Made by a program: the position numbers and the translations under genes | Notes under the pieces: generated by a model | Told to the model about the DNA's origin: nothing | The model's input: only the letters and a program-made list of their open reading frames with translations | Databases searched by the model: none | DNA from: an uncultured Bacteroidales bacterium | Lineage (GTDB): Bacteria; Bacteroidota; Bacteroidia; Bacteroidales; F082 | Direction: 5' to 3' | Assembly: GCA_937902805.1 (NCBI GenBank) | Contig: CALEMB010000086.1 | Coordinates: forward strand, 1-9,819 | Length of the DNA: 9,819 nt | Part shown: one piece after another, positions 6,813 through 9,819 of the stretch | Layout: each line of letters begins with the position of its first letter | Numbering within the stretch: the first letter of the stretch is position 1

Positions 6813-6845
6813 AACTCTGACTTAACTCCGACTTAACTCTGACTC
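6813..6845. repeat. 11-bp tandem repeat array B (three units)
   Basis: Three consecutive 11-mers: AACTCTGACTT, AACTCCGACTT and AACTCTGACTC. The 12-bp string AATTTCTAACTC is shared by the starts of arrays A and B. The GACTTA words here are the reverse complement of the TAAGTC words in array A, so pairs of 6-bp stems could form between the arrays. The rest of the gene-free stretch 6474-6895 holds only the orphan promoter-like site and simple A/C-rich sequence. Confidence 0.75.
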
Positions 6846-6924
6846 AAAAACCTAACCAATTAACCTGATTTCTACCCAACCAAATTTTCAAACCCATGGC
6901 AAAAATAATATCATTCAACGATAC

Positions 6925-6959
6925 AAAAAAGCCGAGAGAAGTCCCCACTTCTCTCGGCT
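6925..6959 (-). terminator. Intrinsic terminator of the vWA-macro gene
   Basis: A perfect 13-bp stem (6930-6942 with 6947-6959, arm AGCCGAGAGAAGT) has a 4-nt loop (6943-6946) and, read on the minus strand, runs into six T residues (6930-6925). It lies about 35 bp past the stop at 6995. There is no T-tract on the plus-strand side, so it terminates leftward transcription. Confidence 0.9.
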
Positions 6960-6994
6960 CCGATCATAATCTTTATAATGCTTTATTGTGCGGA

Positions 6995-8086
6995 TTATAC
7001 CAGCTCCTTCCAGAAATCCATCGGCAAATGGATGTTCTCCACCTCAATGGCCCCAGCGAACAACGGCGCAATCTCGGCAGGGGTGAAGCCCGCGATGCCG
7101 CAGCCGATCTTGGTGACGAGGAAGGTCAACTCGGGATGCTGCTTGGCGAAGGCGACGAACTCCTCCACGTAGGGCAGTATGGTGTTCACGCCGCCTTGCA
7201 TGGTGGGAATGGCATAGCTCTGACCTTGCAGACCCACACCTTGCCCCATGACGGCGCCAAATCTCTCGTAGGCGAGATAGGCCGCACCGCCACCGTGGGC
7301 ACCGGCAAGGTTGCTGCCGAAGACGAAGATCTCGTTGTTTCTGAGGCTGCTAATTTGCTCGGGCGTGATGCGGTTCTTGAACTCGCTCATCTCGTGGTAG
7401 TTCTTGGTGGATTGGTTCTCCATGAAGCGGTATGCCTTGCGTTCTTCTCTCGACATGGCGGAAGTGGTGGCGAAACCCATCGAGAAGCGCGAGAACATTG
7501 ACATCTTGGCCTTGCGTTCCTTTTCCCACGCTTTGGTCATTCCTGCCTCGTCGTCTTGGAAAGCCATGTGGTTGTCGATGGACAATGATGCCGAAGTAGC
7601 AGCTACATCCTGGTTGGTGCCGATGTAGGCGAAGTTCCAGCCTTCCTCGTTCTTCATGCGCTCCACAAGGGCCTTGATGGCGCTGCCCGAGTATTCCTTG
7701 GAGGCGTTCTCCAGGCCGTCGGTGATGACGGTCACCATAGCAGTGGCGTCTTCCTTATCCTTGATGGCGTTGAACAATGCATTGATGCTGATGCCCATAG
7801 CATCGTAAAGCGGAGTGCAGCAGCACGGACGATACTCCTTGGAAGTCAGCTCTTTGACCTTGTCGACAGGCACCATATCGTAGAGCATCGTCTTCTCGCA
7901 GTTGCAGAAGATCATCAAGGAAACATAATGCTCTTGCGTATCCTTGAAGCGTTCCTGGGCCGCACGGATGCTGCCCACGGTTTCGTTGAAGCCCGAAATG
8001 GCTGCGTTGGCGATGCTGCTCATCGAGCCGCTCTTGTCGAGGATAATCAGGTTATAGACCTGCGTCTTTTTGTTGGTGTTTTCCAT
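6995..8086 (-). CDS. von Willebrand factor A domain fused to a macro-like domain
   Basis: Residues about 8-175 form a vWA domain with all parts of the metal-ion-dependent adhesion site: DKSGS at 17-21, Thr91 in CTPLYDAMG, and Asp123 in VITDG. A charged, Met- and Ser-rich linker (about 180-230) leads to a second domain from about Met233. That domain has ITPEQISSLRNNEIFVFGSNL, then a Gly-rich AGAHGGGAAYLA, and KIGCGIAGFTPAEIAPLF near the end. It matches a group of macro-like (ADP-ribose-binding-fold) proteins often found alone in bacteria and phages; this is recognition from memory. There is no signal peptide, so the protein should be cytoplasmic. The substrate is unknown, and the fusion implies that metal-dependent protein binding is tied to a nucleotide- or ADP-ribose-related domain. 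The gene is probably monocistronic: promoter-like boxes lie upstream and a strong terminator downstream. Confidence 0.9.
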   Translation of the reverse strand: MENTNKKTQVYNLIILDKSGSMSSIANAAISGFNETVGSIRAAQERFKDTQEHYVSLMIFCNCEKTMLYDMVPVDKVKELTSKEYRPCCCTPLYDAMGISINALFNAIKDKEDATAMVTVITDGLENASKEYSGSAIKALVERMKNEEGWNFAYIGTNQDVAATSASLSIDNHMAFQDDEAGMTKAWEKERKAKMSMFSRFSMGFATTSAMSREERKAYRFMENQSTKNYHEMSEFKNRITPEQISSLRNNEIFVFGSNLAGAHGGGAAYLAYERFGAVMGQGVGLQGQSYAIPTMQGGVNTILPYVEEFVAFAKQHPELTFLVTKIGCGIAGFTPAEIAPLFAGAIEVENIHLPMDFWKELV

Positions 8087-8100
8087 AACTCTTATTGTTT

Positions 8101-8132
8101 TAAAGGTGATTGCTTAGATTGTTTAATTCAAA
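8101..8132 (-). promoter_or_regulatory. Possible promoter of the vWA-macro gene
   Basis: On the minus strand TTTG (8129-8132), a 20-bp spacer and CACCTTTA (8101-8108) fit the Bacteroidetes pattern, with an exact -33 box and a -7 box matching at most positions. It ends 14 bp before the ATG at 8086. It lies just downstream of the TTCTCAA repeat block, leaving little other space for a promoter. Confidence 0.4.
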
Positions 8133-8138
8133 AAATAA

Positions 8139-8252
8139 CTCTCAACTCTCAATTCTCAACTCTCAATTTTCAATTCTCAATTGACTTCGTCGAATGCTTC
8201 GCATTTCTCAATTCTCAATTTTCAATTCTCAACTCTCAATTCTCAATTCTCA
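8139..8252. repeat. TTCTCAA-type low-complexity intergenic repeat
   Basis: Two blocks (8139-8182 and 8205-8252) are built from 6-7-bp words such as CTCAATT, CTCAACT and TTCAATT. They are split by a 22-bp non-repeat island (8183-8204) containing CGAA-TGC-TTCG, a tiny hairpin. The right block ends two bases before the stop codon of the Nudix gene. Repeats of this kind are common between genes in Bacteroidales genomes. No T-tract terminator is visible. Confidence 0.8.
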
Positions 8253-8253
8253 T

Positions 8254-9075
8254 CTAGAACTCAAGCCTAAAACTATTATCTTCCTTAAACTGCCTATACC
8301 GCTTCTCATTAAACCTATACTTCGTTCCCCAGCGGCGCGACGAGGGACGGTCTTCATCGGCACTGCGGCAGGAGTAGGAGCCAACTGGTTCCGCTGCAAA
8401 CGAGCCGCCAAACAAGGCACCTATATCCATCTTTCTCATCTCCTTGTTTTTACCGTAATAAGATGCGTCGTCAGTGAGAATGTCATCCACTTCGTCCAGG
8501 ATGCCGGTTTGCAGCATCTTCTTGTAGAAGTTGCGGCGGTCGAATTGCACGCCGAGGATGGCTTCGTAGAGGCGTTGCAGCTCCGACATAGTGAATTCCT
8601 TGTCTAAAAGGCCGAAACCGATAGGCTCGAAGTGGATGTCCTTGCGCAACTTCTCCATCGTCTTCCTCAAGATGTAATCGTGGTCGAAAGCCAGCCGCGG
8701 CACCTCGTTAAGGGCAAACCACTGGGCTTTGGCAGCATCGTCGCCACCTTGCACCGATGCTTTTTTCGCCAAAGCATAGAAAGCGATTGTGATAACACGG
8801 GTGCGGGGATCGCGGTCGACATCAGAGAAGGCCCCGACTTGCTTCAGGTAGTTGAGGTCAAGTCCCGTTTCTTCCTTCAGCTCGCGCAAGGCACCCTGTT
8901 CGGCTGTCTCGTCCATATTGAGGAAACCGCCAGGGAAGGCCCATGCGCCTTTATAGGGCTCAATGCCACGCTCGATGAGCAGGATCTTCAGGTCGTGTCC
9001 GTCGAAGCCAAACACTACACAATCCGTTGTGACGGCGGGACGCGGGTAATCGTATGTGTATTGTCCTTTTTCCAT
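8254..9075 (-). CDS. NrtR-type regulator: Nudix domain plus winged helix
   Basis: The N-terminal half is a Nudix hydrolase domain with a complete Nudix box (G50-x5-E-x7-REL-x-EETGL, residues 50-72), preceded by AFPG. The C-terminal part (about 148-260, starting near FGLLDKEFTMSELQRLY) is the winged-helix DNA-binding domain of NrtR-type regulators, ending with TKYRFNEKRY. NrtR proteins sense ADP-ribose-like ligands and control NAD metabolism, and relatives in Bacteroidetes control sugar use such as arabinose. Many have lost the catalytic residues, but here they are intact, so hydrolysis is possible. A Ser/Arg/Asp-rich stretch (about 205-248) makes it somewhat longer than usual. Three likely operator copies precede it, one over the predicted transcription start, which suggests autoregulation. 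The regulated pathway cannot be read from this window. Confidence 0.92.
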   Translation of the reverse strand: MEKGQYTYDYPRPAVTTDCVVFGFDGHDLKILLIERGIEPYKGAWAFPGGFLNMDETAEQGALRELKEETGLDLNYLKQVGAFSDVDRDPRTRVITIAFYALAKKASVQGGDDAAKAQWFALNEVPRLAFDHDYILRKTMEKLRKDIHFEPIGFGLLDKEFTMSELQRLYEAILGVQFDRRNFYKKMLQTGILDEVDDILTDDASYYGKNKEMRKMDIGALFGGSFAAEPVGSYSCRSADEDRPSSRRWGTKYRFNEKRYRQFKEDNSFRLEF

Positions 9076-9078
9076 CTT

Positions 9079-9093
9079 GTGTAAATTTGACGC
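9079..9093. promoter_or_regulatory. Putative operator copy 1
   Basis: GTGTAAATTTGACGC, a near-palindrome with half-sites GTGTAAA and TTTgACGC. It begins 4 bp upstream of the Nudix regulator start codon and abuts its -7 box, covering the expected transcription start: the position of a repressor site. Confidence 0.65.
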
Positions 9094-9123
9094 AAAATTA
9101 CGACTATTTCTGAAACCCGCAAT
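9093..9123 (-). promoter_or_regulatory. Promoter of the Nudix regulator
   Basis: On the minus strand ATTG (9120-9123), a 19-bp spacer and TAATTTTG (9093-9100) match TTTG-N19-TAnnTTTG, with an exact -7 box. The predicted start site is only about 10 bp upstream of the ATG at 9075, so the mRNA would be almost leaderless; no Shine-Dalgarno site is seen. Confidence 0.7.
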
Positions 9124-9131
9124 GGGAAATT

Positions 9132-9146
9132 GTGTAAAATTTACGC
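9132..9146. promoter_or_regulatory. Putative operator copy 2
   Basis: GTGTAAAATTTACGC, the most symmetrical of the three copies (GTGTAAA-ATTTACGC). It sits just upstream of the -33 box of the Nudix promoter, 53 bp from copy 1. A further half-site (TTTTAC) follows directly. Confidence 0.65.
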
Positions 9147-9165
9147 TTTTACAAAAAGAAAATTC

Positions 9166-9180
9166 TTATCATATTGATAA
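9166..9180. repeat. Small perfect inverted repeat
   Basis: TTATCA-TAT-TGATAA, with 6-bp arms and a 3-nt centre. On the minus strand it is followed by a T-rich stretch 43-60 bp past the antiporter stop. It may be a weak AT-only terminator or a separate protein site; neither is convincing. Confidence 0.4.
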
Positions 9181-9195
9181 CCAATATAATAAAAA

Positions 9196-9210
9196 GTGTA
9201 ATTTTTACGC
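9196..9210. promoter_or_regulatory. Putative operator copy 3
   Basis: GTGTAATTTTTACGC, in the same orientation as copies 1 and 2, 64 bp from copy 2 and 13 bp past the stop of the antiporter gene. The spacings of 53 and 64 bp are near five and six helical turns, so the three sites would face the same side of the DNA, as for cooperative or looping binding. Confidence 0.6.
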
Positions 9211-9222
9211 AATATAAACAAG

Positions 9223-9780
9223 CTAATCCGCTACGTCCATATTTCCCGATTCCGCCTTATTGCTCACGGCACCAGGTTTGTCCTGCTCGTTGATGATGTC
9301 GGTGATGACTTCCGATTGGAACACCCCGTCGACAAATTCACGAGCCTTGGAGTGCTTCCGGTGCCATTCTTCGCCTTCTGCTTTGGTCTTGACGACCACA
9401 TCTTTCATTCTTTGGTTGAAACTCAACAAGTTGATGTAGATGCGATACAGCAGCTCCTCCCTGTCAATCAGCGGGATAAGGATAGAGTTGATGACGATGC
9501 TGAAGAGGATGACCGAAAAGACGATGTTTCTTACGAACAAGGCAACCTCTCCTTCGGGGATGTAGATGAGGGCTTGTGTGGCCAACACCGCCGCGGTCAG
9601 TCCCTTGGGGTTGAGGGCCGACATGAAAGCCAGTTCCTTGTCGGGGATGCCTTCTTTCCTTGAGATGGCGAAACGCACGGCCGGGACTCTGAGGATGAAT
9701 ACCATAATGCTGATGCCCAAACCGATAACGATGGGATGCCAATGCGTGAGTTGGATCGAGATACCCACATAGATAGATCG
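9223..9780 (-). CDS. CPA1-type cation/proton antiporter, C-terminal part (cut by contig end)
   Basis: The visible 186 or so codons begin inside a membrane domain (YVGISIQL) and continue with hydrophobic helices (about HWHPIVIGLGISIMVFIL and a segment around FVRNIVFSVILFSIVIN). MSALNPKGLTAAVLA lies between them and resembles the conserved late-helix region of NhaP/CPA1 Na+(K+)/H+ exchangers. The last 75 or so residues are hydrophilic and presumably cytoplasmic. The family exchanges monovalent cations for protons across the inner membrane. The 5' part is missing: the frame stays open through 9780 and straight into adapter sequence, so the GTG at 9768 is not the true start. The exact last genomic base is uncertain by a few positions. 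No terminator is obvious after the stop apart from a weak AT-rich inverted repeat. Confidence 0.88.
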   Translation of the reverse strand, partial: RSIYVGISIQLTHWHPIVIGLGISIMVFILRVPAVRFAISRKEGIPDKELAFMSALNPKGLTAAVLATQALIYIPEGEVALFVRNIVFSVILFSIVINSILIPLIDREELLYRIYINLLSFNQRMKDVVVKTKAEGEEWHRKHSKAREFVDGVFQSEVITDIINEQDKPGAVSNKAESGNMDVAD

Positions 9781-9819
9781 AGATCGGAAGAGCGTCGTGT
9801 AGGGAAAGAGTGTAGATCT
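9781..9819. other. Illumina sequencing adapter (artefact)
   Basis: From 9781 the sequence begins AGATCGGAAGAGC and continues as the Illumina TruSeq universal adapter (reverse complement) to the contig end. It is not genomic. On the minus strand it happens to be open in the antiporter frame and would be translated as RSTLFPYTTLFRS, a false N-terminal extension. Confidence 0.97.

Noticed and set aside
6731..6845. CRISPR array
   Set aside because: The units are 11 bp, tandem and without spacers; no cas genes are present. The same holds for the TTCTCAA block.
6896..7501. Plus-strand open frame of 201 codons starting MAKIISFNDTKKPREV downstream of the orphan promoter
   Set aside because: From 6995 on it lies over the well-supported vWA-macro gene in antisense, and its first 30 codons run through the terminator hairpin. 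A short peptide of about 30 residues cannot be excluded, but nothing supports it.
8632..9084. Long plus-strand open frame opposite the Nudix gene, and similar frames opposite the LRR, DUF1848, vWA and antiporter genes
   Set aside because: These are antisense shadows of genes with clear families; their products have no recognisable domains and biased composition.
1..9819. tRNA, rRNA, insertion sequence, integrase or attachment site
   Set aside because: None was recognised on either strand on reading; small RNA genes without familiar features could still be missed.

Overview
The window looks like a metagenome-assembled contig end from a Bacteroidales bacterium (Prevotella/Bacteroides type). 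The evidence is promoter-like boxes of the Bacteroidetes form (TTTG, about 20 bp, TAnnTTTG), near absence of Shine-Dalgarno sites, BspA-type leucine-rich repeats, a Nudix/winged-helix regulator of NrtR type, and TTCTCAA-type intergenic repeats. All convincing genes lie on the minus strand, so transcription runs from right to left. The last 39 bases are Illumina adapter, not genome.

Right part (about 6.9-9.8 kb, visibly more GC-rich, ordinary chromosome in character): the 3' part of a CPA1-type cation/proton antiporter cut by the contig end; a 147-bp intergenic region with three copies of a 15-bp near-palindrome, GTGTAA(A/T)(A/T)TTkACGC-like; an NrtR-type Nudix regulator whose predicted promoter has the first copy over its start site; an A/T-rich TTCTCAA repeat block; and a von Willebrand A domain fused to a macro-like domain, closed by a strong intrinsic terminator. 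A Nudix fold and a macro-like fold side by side suggest, but do not prove, an ADP-ribose or NAD-related theme.

Middle (about 4.6-6.9 kb): a 420-bp gene-free stretch holds a plausible plus-strand promoter with no gene after it and two arrays of three 11-bp repeats. Next come an intact DUF1848 protein (radical-SAM-like cysteine cluster at its C-terminus) with its own promoter, then a graveyard: the N-terminal domain of a YhcG/DUF1016 nuclease carrying a 48-bp in-frame repeat with palindromic cores, two different YhcG C-terminal tails fused out of frame, and the last 40 or so codons of a second DUF1848 gene. This reads as the collapsed remains of a DUF1848-YhcG-YhcG-DUF1848 array.

Left part (1-4.6 kb, AT-rich): a two-gene unit joined by an ATGA overlap. 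The first gene encodes a small two-helix membrane protein resembling AbiC-like phage-abortive-infection proteins. The second encodes a protein with a signal peptide, one transmembrane helix and a large BspA-type leucine-rich-repeat domain predicted to face the cytoplasm. The LRR reading frame is interrupted once, exactly at A AAA AAA TAG. A -1 slip, or one more A in the run of seven, would join the two halves into one protein of about 1,221 residues. This coupled membrane-protein/LRR pair beside decayed nuclease genes is the best candidate for an undescribed system here, possibly defence-related; that function is inference only.
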